NCBI GenBank assembly: GCA_028291345.1
Contig: JAQGIF010000090.1
Location: 1 to 64,000, forward strand
Direction of reading: 5' to 3'
Length of the DNA stretch: 64,000 bases
From: Rhodospirillales bacterium
GTDB taxonomy: Bacteria; Pseudomonadota; Alphaproteobacteria; BOG-932; Roseiterribacteraceae
Part shown: positions 18,621 through 26,605 of the stretch, piece after piece
Position numbering within the stretch: position 1 is the stretch's first letter
Layout: every line of letters starts with the position of its first letter
Notes under the pieces: generated by a model
Seen by the model: the letters and a program-made list of their open reading frames with translations, nothing else
Databases searched by the model: none
Told to the model about the DNA's origin: nothing
Program-made: the position numbers and the translations under genes

Positions 18621-20396
18621 ATGTCTGTCGAGACCAGCCAAGCCGTGACGCATTTATTGACGGCGGCACTTGCTCATTCGCAGGCCGGTCGCCTTCATGA
18701 AGCCGCTATCGCATATCGCCAGTTGCTGCTCGTCGTTCCCGATCATGCAACCGCCAACTATAATTTGGCGGTAACGTTGAAGGGGCTTGGACGGCTGGAT
18801 GAAGCGGCCGCCCAATATCAGCGAACGCTTATCGTTAAACCTGACAACCCCAAAGCTCATAATAATCTGGGCGCAATTCTGACGCTTCAGGGAAAAGACC
18901 ACGCCGCCGCCGCTCATTATGAGCGGGCGTTAGTTCTTCAACCGCATTATGCTAACGCCCATTACAACTACGCCAATCTTCTGAGAAAACGCGGGGAAAT
19001 TCCCCGCGCCATTACCCACTACTGGCAAGCTTTGCTGAGCAAGCCGGACGATGCCGAGATACGTAACAATCTCGGTATAGCGTTGGTGGCCAATGGCCAA
19101 GGGGACGAGGCAATCCTACAGTTTCAGCAGGCGTTGGCCCTTCGTCCGGATTATGCTGAAGCCTATAGTAATCTGGGATCCGCATTCGAGGACCAGGGAC
19201 GCACCGACGAAAGCCTTGCCTGCTTCAATATGGCTCTCGAACTGAAACCAGCTTACGCCGACGCGCATTGCAACCTTGGACGCGCGCTGCACGCCCAAGA
19301 CCGCCTCGCCGAGGCCGAACTGCATTACGAGCTTGCGCTCGCTCTCGATCCAACACATGCCGAATCACATAATAATTTTGGTTTTCTGTCGCAGCAGGTT
19401 GGCCGGATAGACGTGGCGCTAGCCCGCTATGGGCGTGCTCAGGAACTCAAGCCGAACTATGCCGACGCGCATTGGAATGAAGCATTGGCGCGCTTACTGT
19501 CAGGTGACTTCGCCGCAGGCTGGCGCAAATATGAGTGGCGTTGGAGGCGAAAGGAAACGCCCCCAAGGATATTCGCCGTGCCACTGTGGGATGGTGGCGA
19601 CCTGACCGGGAAGACCATTCTGCTTCATGCGGAACAAGGATACGGCGACGCCATCCAATTCATCCGGTATGCCGCGCTTGTCAAAAAGCGGGGCGGTCTA
19701 GTCCTCGTCGAATGTTCGGAACCGTTGCGGAGGCTTTTCGCCAGTGCCCCCGGTATCGACCGGTTGGTTTCCGCCGATGAACCTTTCCCGCTTTTCGATT
19801 GCCATGCGCCCTTGCTCAGCCTGCCGGCCATACTAGGCACGATGCTCGAGACAATTCCCGCGGACACTCCTTATCTTCGCGCCGAGTCCGACCTTGTGCA
19901 AAAATGGCGAAATCAATTTTCTCAACCGTCCCGGCGCAAGATCGGGCTGGCATGGCGCGGTAATCCGACGCACAGCAACGACCGCAAAAGGTCGATACCG
20001 GCTACCGCGATTGCAGACCTGGGCCGCATGGCTGGGATCGAATTGATCAGCTTGCAGGTTGATACTACGCTCGACGAAATCGCCGCCTTTTCACCGGTGA
20101 TTCTCTACAATATGGGTTCATCTCTCCACGACTGGGCGGATACCGCGGCCTTGGTCGAGGCGCTCGACCTGGTGATAACGGTGGACACATCGATTGCGCA
20201 TCTGGCGGGAGCATTGGGTAAGCCAGTTTGGGTGCTCCTGCCATTTGCGCCGGACTGGCGGTGGCTTCTCGACCGATGTGATAGCCCCTGGTATCCGACC
20301 ATGCGTTTGTTCCGACAGCACGCGCCAGGAGATTGGACGCGGGTCCTAAAGGAAATTCGCGCGGCTTTGGGGAGTGTCAGCATCGCCGGCTCATGA
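18621..20396 (+). CDS. TPR-repeat protein with C-terminal GT-B glycosyltransferase-like domain
   Basis: A 591-residue protein. Residues from about 8 to 310 are 34-residue tetratricopeptide repeats with the A-x-x-x-Y-x-x-A-L pattern ('AAAQYQRTLIVKPDNPKAHNNLG' and the like, at least eight copies). The C-terminal 250 residues ('WRWRRKETPPRIFAVPLW', 'LHAEQGYGDAIQFIRYA', 'KIGLAWRGNPTHSNDRKRS', 'VDTSIAHLAGALGKPVWVLL') match the heptosyltransferase/GT9-like domain found behind TPRs in many proteobacteria. There is no signal peptide, so cytoplasmic. Family members are often involved in protein or flagellin glycosylation, but most are uncharacterised. It lies 124 bp behind the exported lyase-like gene on the same strand. 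Confidence 0.85.
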   Translation: MSVETSQAVTHLLTAALAHSQAGRLHEAAIAYRQLLLVVPDHATANYNLAVTLKGLGRLDEAAAQYQRTLIVKPDNPKAHNNLGAILTLQGKDHAAAAHYERALVLQPHYANAHYNYANLLRKRGEIPRAITHYWQALLSKPDDAEIRNNLGIALVANGQGDEAILQFQQALALRPDYAEAYSNLGSAFEDQGRTDESLACFNMALELKPAYADAHCNLGRALHAQDRLAEAELHYELALALDPTHAESHNNFGFLSQQVGRIDVALARYGRAQELKPNYADAHWNEALARLLSGDFAAGWRKYEWRWRRKETPPRIFAVPLWDGGDLTGKTILLHAEQGYGDAIQFIRYAALVKKRGGLVLVECSEPLRRLFASAPGIDRLVSADEPFPLFDCHAPLLSLPAILGTMLETIPADTPYLRAESDLVQKWRNQFSQPSRRKIGLAWRGNPTHSNDRKRSIPATAIADLGRMAGIELISLQVDTTLDEIAAFSPVILYNMGSSLHDWADTAALVEALDLVITVDTSIAHLAGALGKPVWVLLPFAPDWRWLLDRCDSPWYPTMRLFRQHAPGDWTRVLKEIRAALGSVSIAGS

Positions 20397-20591
20397 TCTG
20401 CCCATCATGCAATCTCTCCAGGTATCACCAGCCGATAATCTCCCCGCTAGGAGCATCCGCTAGGGCATCGATGGACCAGAAGGGCAGAATTTCGATGCCG
20501 CATCGCCTTCAAGACGGCGGAGCGATGCCGCCGATGGGTGCTCGGGCCTGCTTATCCGGATGGGGTGAGCCTGAGAAGTCCATGAGAATTC

Positions 20592-20929
20592 GTGACGGAC
20601 CTTGGCGACTATTCGGATGAACGCGTCGCGAGAATGCTTCTGCGGGCGACCCTCGCAACCATCGATTCAACTTTCAATCAAATCCGGCGCCGGGTTGCCG
20701 TAACCGAACGCGGCATACGCGCGCCCGGCGGCAACTCCATCTGGCACATCAACGCACCCTACAACCCGGTCGATCTCGTCCAAATTCTGGAGATCTTCCG
20801 CGTTGGAAAAACTTCATCGGTCCACCGAAGCGCAAAAAACCCACGCCAGCGCAGAAGCTCGGCCTCGCAAAAGGGCCGATTCGATACGAGGACATCGTTT
20901 ATTTCGATATCCGCGAGTATCTGCGCTGA
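20592..20929 (+). pseudogene. frameshifted C-terminal fragment of a transposase/integrase-like protein
   Basis: From GTG at 20592 one frame gives 'DYSDERVARMLLRATLATID', 'WHINAPYNP' and 'QILEIFRV'. A missing base near 20806 moves the reading to frame 2, which gives 'NFIGPPKRKKPTPAQKLGLA', 'KGPIRYEDIVYF' and TGA at 20927-20929. The 'NFI...K-TPA-x-K-L-G-L-A' ending resembles the end of DDE transposases. The N-terminal catalytic region is missing and no terminal inverted repeats were found. It marks past mobile-element activity between the two lyase-like paralogues. Confidence 0.4.
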
Positions 20930-20944
20930 TGCCACGCTCAGCTT

Positions 20945-21256
20945 TCAGCCTTCGTCGGCAAGGAAGGTAGGGATATCCCTTGCCCATCGTGTGACACGCA
21001 CAATCTCGAGGGGCGAGCTTTTGCGGTAGATCACAGCGAAGGATTTCCAGACGGTCCAAAACAGAACCGGCTGGTCAGTGAGATCCGCCCGCTTGTGGCC
21101 AACGCCAGGATTATCGGCCAGAAACTGGAAAGCTTCGTAGACCGTATCGATGAAGCGAAGGTCGAAATCAGACGTTGGATCTGTTTCACGCATCCAATCC
21201 GTCAGGTCGTCGATATCATCCAGCGCGAGCGGGGCGACTATGAACTTGGCGGCCAA
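20945..21256 (-). CDS. parE: type II toxin, RelE/ParE family
   Basis: A 103-residue toxin. The sequence 'FIVAPLALDDIDDLTDWM', then 'RFIDTVYEAFQFLADNPGVGHKRADL', and the C-terminal strand block 'VIYRKSSPLEIVRVTRWARDIPTFL' are characteristic of ParE, which poisons DNA gyrase in studied members. It lies two bases behind the antitoxin gene on the same strand, so the pair is one operon. The last strands hold the usual Arg residues. The pair sits next to a transposase remnant, as expected for accessory DNA. Confidence 0.9.
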   Translation of the reverse strand: MAAKFIVAPLALDDIDDLTDWMRETDPTSDFDLRFIDTVYEAFQFLADNPGVGHKRADLTDQPVLFWTVWKSFAVIYRKSSPLEIVRVTRWARDIPTFLADEG

Positions 21257-21258
21257 AC

Positions 21259-21519
21259 TCAGCCGCCAATCTTACGGGCGCGTCTTGCCAGAGTTTCCCG
21301 ACGCGCAACATCGCCAGGAATGCCTTCGCCCCTGTCGAGTTGAGCCAATCCGTCTGCGATTCGCCGATTCAACGCCATGACCTCCTGCTTTCGGGCTTCT
21401 TCGAACTGAAAAAACAGCCGAAGCGCCTCCCTAATGAGCTCGCTCGCAGAGGTGTAAAGGCCTGTTTGAACGCGTTCATCCACTCGGCGCTCGAGTTCGT
21501 CGGTCAGCGATACGTTCAT
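21259..21519 (-). CDS. parD: type II antitoxin, ParD family (ribbon-helix-helix)
   Basis: An 86-residue antitoxin. The N-terminal ribbon-helix-helix reads 'MNVSLTDELERRVDERVQTG' followed by 'YTSASELIREALRLF', typical of ParD. The C-terminal half, which wraps ParE, is charged ('EEARKQEVMALNRRIADGL'). GAGGAG precedes the start. A perfect inverted repeat lies 19 bases upstream and is the probable autoregulatory operator. First gene of the parDE operon. Confidence 0.92.
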   Translation of the reverse strand: MNVSLTDELERRVDERVQTGLYTSASELIREALRLFFQFEEARKQEVMALNRRIADGLAQLDRGEGIPGDVARRETLARRARKIGG

Positions 21520-21537
21520 GATTCCGCTCCTCGGTTA

Positions 21538-21568
21538 TGATAACAAGATATAGCAAACCTTGTTATCA
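21538..21568 (-). promoter_or_regulatory. probable ParD operator, perfect 10-bp inverted repeat
   Basis: TGATAACAAG at 21538-21547 and CTTGTTATCA at 21559-21568 are exact inverted copies with an 11-base AT-rich spacer, directly upstream of parD. ParD proteins of the ribbon-helix-helix class repress their own promoter by binding such sites, so this is most likely the operator. The spacer may contain the -10 region. Confidence 0.75.
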
Positions 21569-21775
21569 AATCAAGGCCGGAGAGATGTAGGCAGGGCGCT
21601 CGGACACGGTATTCGCTGGCTATTTTATCACGTCTTGGCCCTGTAAATCACTGGCTTATGTATAAAAATCGCCACTGGTTGGTAATCCAGATTAATGGTA
21701 GGGCTTGAGCTTAGACCGTGTACGCGCCTTTTCTGGTACATCCCCCTTCCCGCCGCGGAATAGCGCGCGTGATTG

Positions 21776-23572
21776 CTATTTTTTCGGATAGGCCTTGCCG
21801 TCGTTTGCCTCGGGTTCGCTAATCGGCGCAAACATGGATGCCGGATTGGTCCTGATAAAAGTGATCGCTGTCAGGGAGGGCGAAAGTGTAGCCGCCGGGT
21901 CGGGCTTTAGGGGCGCAACCTTGCGGAACGCTTCCCAGACCGCCGTCGCCGCGGGGCCAAAAGTCCGTGTCGCATCCTGTGCTCTCCGGACGTCCAGCCA
22001 CCGCGTTCCGGTCGCCAGGTCGGCCCCAAGTAGGCGGAACGTATCGTCGACCGCGGCTTGGGCACGCTGCGCCTTAATGCGAGTCTGGGCCTCCAGCTCC
22101 TCGACGCCGTCGCTGCCACCATAACCCTCAGGCGGAACTGGCATGATCTGAGCCTGAACGTCCTGCCAGATCTCATGCTGGCTATATCCGTTGCGATAAG
22201 GACCGCCCAAGGTTTTCAGGATGTCCTGTGTACCTAGACCGGTAAAGAATTCGCTGCCGAACCGCTCGGTCCGCAGCATGATTGCGATGTCCATGTTAGC
22301 GAGCGCGATCGTAAAGGCTTCCAGGTCGTTGGCGAGCGGATATGGATCCCAATTGGCGTTGGAAACGATAAAGCCGTGTTTACCGTTACTGTTTTTCCCA
22401 CCCTTCACATAATATTTCAGCATTTCAGGCGTGTTCAAATCCCAGGAATCCTGGGGCGAAATATCCGCTCGAATCGCCGGGTTATGATCCGAGCTATTCA
22501 ACTGGGTTACGACATCGTCGCGCAGCATGGCCCACATCTGCCATGCCGAGGCTTGGCGGATCGAAGAGGCGCGCAGGCTTTCTGGATCCTGTATGATCCG
22601 TCCTTTATCGTCGCTGAACAGATAGCTGCCCTTGATCATTTCCTTGACACGGTTCGCATCCCAATTCAGCCATTTGAACGGCCGGTCGGTCTGAACCAGG
22701 TAGCTGAGGGGCGTGACACTGCTATTCATGCCGTTAATGTCGATCGCGTAGGTCAGATCGGCCCATTGAAGCGCCTGATGTGCGTCGGCAACGATGAAAA
22801 CCGCCTGCGCCGTTGCATAGGCATCGCTGCTGGTGAGCGCATTGTCGTCCGCCGCGAAAGGTTGGATCGGCGTCAGGCCGGCCTGCTGAAGCGCCTGCGC
22901 CGCGGGCACGCGAACGCCTTTGTAGTAGGCGTCGCCTGCACCGACCATGGTGGCGCCGATATTATTCAAAATGGGCAGGTCACCTTCGCCCACGGTTCCA
23001 CGCGACTGCATCACCGGAGTCACCCCCTTATTCAGGAGGTCGAGCAACATTTGGGCCAACTGCGGGCTTGGCGCGTTGTAAGTCATGGCATTGGCGCGGA
23101 CGACCATGACCGCGCGCACCAGTGCTTCGTCAAGGATTTCCGGTGGATCGCCGCTGATTGCGCCACGCTGGAAATTCGCCAGCATTCGCTTTTCCAGAAA
23201 AGCCTTATTCTCCGGCGTTAAGGGATCACCATCGAAAATATGGGTTTCACGCTGGCCGCCGGCGCCGCGCGTGAACCAATAGACCGAAACGCCTTCAGCT
23301 GGTGCCTCGAGCAATAACCCATAATTATTTATCTCTCGCTGCTTGGCTTCCGCACTTAGCTGGACTTTTGCGCCACCGCGAGCGACCGCAAGAACCTGCT
23401 CGATCGTCAAATCGCGGCCGGTCAAGGTGATCGTCTTATCGCCGTTCGCCCAATTGATTGCGCGGTATGCCTGTCCGCTATCTGCCTGAGCTTCGAGCGC
23501 GAAAGACGCCATGGCAGCTATTAACAAGGCGCAGAAAGCACTGCCGTCAGGCAATCGCCATTGAATTTGCAT
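21776..23572 (-). CDS. second exported aromatic amino acid lyase homologue lacking the MIO Ala-Ser-Gly
   Basis: A 598-residue paralogue of the protein at 16703-18496, clearly similar along its whole length. A signal peptide ends near ALEAQA|DS (about residue 30). Matching blocks are 'TLTGRDLTIEQVLAVARGGAKV', 'VYWFTRGAG' (Tyr98), 'VRANAMTYNAPSPQLAQMLLDL', 'QDPESLRASS' and 'LNSSDHNPAI'. The MIO region reads G-T-V-G-E-G-D-L with Glu196 where Ala-Ser should be, so the deletion and replacement are shared by both copies. It is in the opposite orientation to the first copy, and the TPR gene, a transposase remnant and parDE lie between them. About 200 bp after its stop, towards parDE, holds nothing recognisable. 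Role unknown. Confidence 0.85.
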   Translation of the reverse strand: MQIQWRLPDGSAFCALLIAAMASFALEAQADSGQAYRAINWANGDKTITLTGRDLTIEQVLAVARGGAKVQLSAEAKQREINNYGLLLEAPAEGVSVYWFTRGAGGQRETHIFDGDPLTPENKAFLEKRMLANFQRGAISGDPPEILDEALVRAVMVVRANAMTYNAPSPQLAQMLLDLLNKGVTPVMQSRGTVGEGDLPILNNIGATMVGAGDAYYKGVRVPAAQALQQAGLTPIQPFAADDNALTSSDAYATAQAVFIVADAHQALQWADLTYAIDINGMNSSVTPLSYLVQTDRPFKWLNWDANRVKEMIKGSYLFSDDKGRIIQDPESLRASSIRQASAWQMWAMLRDDVVTQLNSSDHNPAIRADISPQDSWDLNTPEMLKYYVKGGKNSNGKHGFIVSNANWDPYPLANDLEAFTIALANMDIAIMLRTERFGSEFFTGLGTQDILKTLGGPYRNGYSQHEIWQDVQAQIMPVPPEGYGGSDGVEELEAQTRIKAQRAQAAVDDTFRLLGADLATGTRWLDVRRAQDATRTFGPAATAVWEAFRKVAPLKPDPAATLSPSLTAITFIRTNPASMFAPISEPEANDGKAYPKK

Positions 23573-23910
23573 TTATTCTCTCATTCTTAATTTGGGGTTA
23601 GCAAGGGACGAGCACGCCGCGTCGGCAGGCGCCAAATAATTAATCTATGGGAAAATTATATTCTTGCAGAGAATAATGAGTGGCCCGGCGTCAGCTGTCA
23701 ATATTCAAATAAACTCGCTAGCGGAGAAGGCGCGCTCGATCGTTGGTTTCAGTTGGTGTCGGCTTTCGGGCGGCGGACGAAAACCGGAACTTTCCCAGTG
23801 CTTCTGGGATATTCTTGCGAGACCCGAGCGCCCGGGCGACCTCATAATTTGTCTGCGCACATTACAAAGTGGCGTACGATCCATGGTCGCATTGTCGAGG
23901 CCAAGTAGGC
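23573..23910. other. intergenic region upstream of the second lyase-like gene
   Basis: About 340 bases with no supported gene. It includes an AT-rich stretch near 23580-23680 that probably contains the promoter of the minus-strand lyase-like gene. Frames open on the plus strand here lack family features and run into the degraded acetolactate-synthase-like gene. Confidence 0.4.
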
Positions 23911-24865
23911 ATGCCCAAAGGTTCGGATCTTCTCGTTACCGCATTCGAAAACGTGGGTGTCGATCGAATATTCGGCATCGCCGGCGAAGAGAATCTCGAT
24001 TTCGTAGAAACGCTCCGCACGTCAAAGATCGAGCTCGTTCTAACCAGCTAAGAGCAGGCGGCGGCGTTCATGGCGGCAACCCAATAATGTCTCACTGGCC
24101 ACTCGGGCATCTGCCTGCCGACCTTGGAGTTCGGCGCCTTGAACCTTACGACCGGGGCGGCTTACGCGCATTTGGGCGGCTCATGTTGATGATCACAGGC
24201 CAGAAGGCGATCAAGGGCGCTCGCCAAGCGCTCTTTCAGAGTGTCGATATCGCGGCCGCGATGCGACCGCTTACGAAGAGGAGACGACAGGTCTTCTCGG
24301 CCGCATCTATCCCAGCCTCGTTCGCGATGCTTTTTCGGAAGAACGCCCCGGACCGGTGCACCCTGGAATTGCCGCAGGACATAGCCGCCGAGGAAGCGGC
24401 CGCACCCCTCGTGCCGCCGCACGCGATCGAACGCCCTATCCGGCCGCCTTCGGCGCTGTCGCCAAGCTTCTGAGCCCTCACCGCAAAGTCCTGCCGGTTT
24501 GTGGCGATAGCGGCTTCATGATGAACAACCAGGAACTCGAAACCACCGTTCGTTTGAGACTCGATCTTGCCGTGCTGATCATCAACGATTGGGCCTATGG
24601 CATGATCCGTTGGAAGCAGGCACTGGATAATTTCGCCGACTTCGGCATGACAATCGGCAATCTTGACTTTGTTGCCTATACACAGTCCTGCGGCGCCCAT
24701 GGTAATCGAGTGGCTCCACTAAGGACCTTGTCCCTGGGTTTGATGCGGCGGCTTTCATTGCCGGCGGTGTCCATCTTGTGACAGTGCCCATCGATTGCAG
24801 CGAGAATACGCGCGTCCTTCGTCGATGAACTGGGCGGGCGAGCAGATGGCGTCGAATTGGCCTAA
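23911..24865 (+). pseudogene. degraded acetolactate synthase-like thiamine-diphosphate enzyme
   Basis: The ATG at 23911 starts 'GSDLLVTAFENVGVDRIFGIAGEENLDFVETL', the N-terminus of acetolactate synthase large-subunit relatives. A stop codon at 24049-24051 falls where the family has 'LTRHEQAAAFMAA', and the family text continues in pieces: 'EQAAAFMAAT', 'LTTGAAYAHLG', 'ELPQDIAAEEA'. It then jumps, with roughly 200 residues missing, to the ThDP-binding part 'VCGDSGFMMNNQELETTVRL' and 'LIINDWAYGMIRWKQ', and ends near TAA at 24863. There are multiple frame changes, a stop and an internal deletion: a dead gene. Confidence 0.8.
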
Positions 24866-24908
24866 CACGGATGACGCGGTTCGCGGACCTGGGCATCGGC
24901 CTCCGCCG

Positions 24909-25649
24909 TTAGCGAAGCCTATCGTTGAACAGCGCCAGAAGCTCTCGCCAATGCCGCTCGGCAGCAGCCTCGTTGTAGACAGGAAAGTCCGCCATCGTCC
25001 AACCGTGAAGCGCGCCGGAATAAATCTCGCAGCGATGATCGACACCGGCATCGGTCAGCGCCCTTTCCAGCCGCTCCGCCATTTCCGGGGGATAGGATTC
25101 GTCCTGATCGGCCCCCGCGACGTAGATGCGTCCCTTCATCCTCGGGGAAAGCAGATGTGGGCTCATTTCTGAATCGGTCGCCAAATTGCCGCCGTGGAAA
25201 CTTGCCGCCGCCGCGATTCGGTCTGGGTAGGTACCTGCCACGGTGAGTGAGATGGCGCCGCCCATGCAATAGCCTGTCGTTCCCACCTTGCTGCCAGCAA
25301 CATCACGGCGTGTGTCCAGCCAGGCGAGAAACGCCTCCGTATCTTCGGCTGCGCGGCGATTGTCGGTCGAATTAAACAGATGGGCGAGGGCCGTGCGAAC
25401 ATCGCCTGTCGCTAAGACCTTTTTTGGCTCCAGCGGCTCATAAGGGCCGGCGCGATAGAAGAGATCGGGCAGCAGCACGACATATCCTGCGTCCGCGAGC
25501 CGCTGGCCCATCTCGAACAGTGTCGGTCGGATGCCGAGCCCGTCCATAAAGAAGATCGCCGCTGGCCATGGACCGCCGCCTTCGGGCGTGAAGACGTGGG
25601 CTGGGCACTCGCCGTCGCGGGTACGGATCGAAGCCTGCTCGTTGGTCAT
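24909..25649 (-). CDS. dienelactone hydrolase family protein
   Basis: A 246-residue alpha/beta hydrolase, cytoplasmic. The nucleophile elbow is G-Y-C-M-G-G, with Cys as in dienelactone hydrolase. The acid is in 'GADQDESYPPEM' and the catalytic His in 'GALHGWTM'. The N-terminal strand 'PAAIFFMDGLGIRPTLFEMGQRLADAGYVVLLPDLFYR' is split between two adjacent family blocks. The family hydrolyses dienelactones in chlorocatechol or related ring-cleavage pathways, or acts as general carboxyl-ester hydrolases. No ring-cleavage dioxygenase is in the window, so the substrate is open. It is followed upstream on the same strand by a short hypothetical gene. Confidence 0.9.
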   Translation of the reverse strand: MTNEQASIRTRDGECPAHVFTPEGGGPWPAAIFFMDGLGIRPTLFEMGQRLADAGYVVLLPDLFYRAGPYEPLEPKKVLATGDVRTALAHLFNSTDNRRAAEDTEAFLAWLDTRRDVAGSKVGTTGYCMGGAISLTVAGTYPDRIAAAASFHGGNLATDSEMSPHLLSPRMKGRIYVAGADQDESYPPEMAERLERALTDAGVDHRCEIYSGALHGWTMADFPVYNEAAAERHWRELLALFNDRLR

Positions 25650-25687
25650 AATCCTATCCTTTCAGCGTGCGTTCCTGGAACATGTCG

Positions 25688-26041
25688 TCATCTCCTGGGC
25701 GCGAGTAGATCGCGCCGCAACGTTTCGCGTTCGTCGGCGAGTGAGATATCAGGCACCGCCCGGTCCACCCGACCGTACCAATAAGCGGCATTGCTAAGAT
25801 CGCCTTCTTTGCGGTGCAGATAGGCGTGGACGCGTATGCCGGCTTCATCGGTGCATGCATCCACGCATGCGTGGGCCTTATCCCAATCGCCTTTGGCATC
25901 CCACCATAGGCCCACGAGTGCCGCACTAAGATTTGTTGGCGGTTGATCAGAATTGAGAGTTCTTATGAACTCTTCCTCGGCGCGCATCATGTAATCGTTC
26001 TCATATCGAACCCGCTGTCGGCTCTCGATGGCATTGAACAC
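25688..26041 (-). CDS. hypothetical protein with helical TPR/Sel1-like character
   Basis: A protein of at most 117 residues, not recognised by name. It contains 'LVGLWWDAKGDWDKAHACVD' and 'HAYLHRKEGDLSNAAYWYGR', helix pairs that resemble Sel1/TPR-type repeats. It is Asp/Glu/Arg-rich, with no signal peptide or membrane segment. The frame opens at a GTG at 26041; an ATG at 25990 (MMRAEEEF) looks a more natural start, but neither has a good ribosome site. It lies 38 bp upstream of the dienelactone hydrolase gene on the same strand and may be its operon partner. Confidence 0.6.
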   Translation of the reverse strand: MFNAIESRQRVRYENDYMMRAEEEFIRTLNSDQPPTNLSAALVGLWWDAKGDWDKAHACVDACTDEAGIRVHAYLHRKEGDLSNAAYWYGRVDRAVPDISLADERETLRRDLLAPRR

Positions 26042-26605
26042 TGACTTTCAATCGCGGCAGACCGGAAGAAGGGGCTGCGGTAATTAAGCTTGGGAGCCGT
26101 CGAAATTGCTTCAAGGCCGCCGCCGCGATGTGTCAGCTTCCTAGGAACGCCCAGCGTCCGTCCTTTGCATGGCGGCGTCAATCGTACCTTGAAGCGAATG
26201 TCGGTTGCGGCAATTGCGCTCCCCGATTTGTAGCTGGCCAACGACCCGGCATCGTCGCCGATCCTCTTTGCCACCGAGAGCAGCATGCGCGATTGGCATG
26301 CGGCTGCGCCGTCGGAAGCCAGGCGGCGGCTCTCAGCAATGGCGGTAAGGAATGGTGCCCTTCCAAGAATCCGGGCCTGAAGCGCATGAGTTCGCCGGTG
26401 TTGCCCCGATGTCCGGCCTCACTCGGGTTCACTGCGAAGCGCCGCGAGGCGCGCTCCGCATGCACAACGTCCTAGCCACTGAGCCCCGCGTGAATCACGC
26501 CGCCTGGATGGTCCAAGCATTCTTGGACAGGTCGGCACGATTTATTAGAACAATTCCAACCTTGCGCCGTTAACCCATCATTCAACTCATGAGGGGGGAG
26601 CGACC
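26042..26605. other. 560-bp region without a supportable gene, upstream of catalase
   Basis: Both strands carry short open frames, but none shows recognisable family sequence, and they overlap each other in opposite directions. It is GC-rich without coding character. The catalase promoter should lie in the last 100 bases, which are more AT-rich (around 26520-26590). No OxyR-like or extracytoplasmic-sigma box could be assigned by eye. Confidence 0.4.

Noticed and set aside
23664-24473. 269-codon plus-strand frame over the decayed acetolactate-synthase-like gene
   Set aside because: Pieces of the true enzyme appear in it only by chance frame sharing, and its first half has no family features.
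26128-26475. Overlapping open frames in the region before catalase
   Set aside because: Open on both strands because of GC-rich codon bias; no conserved motif or ribosome site.
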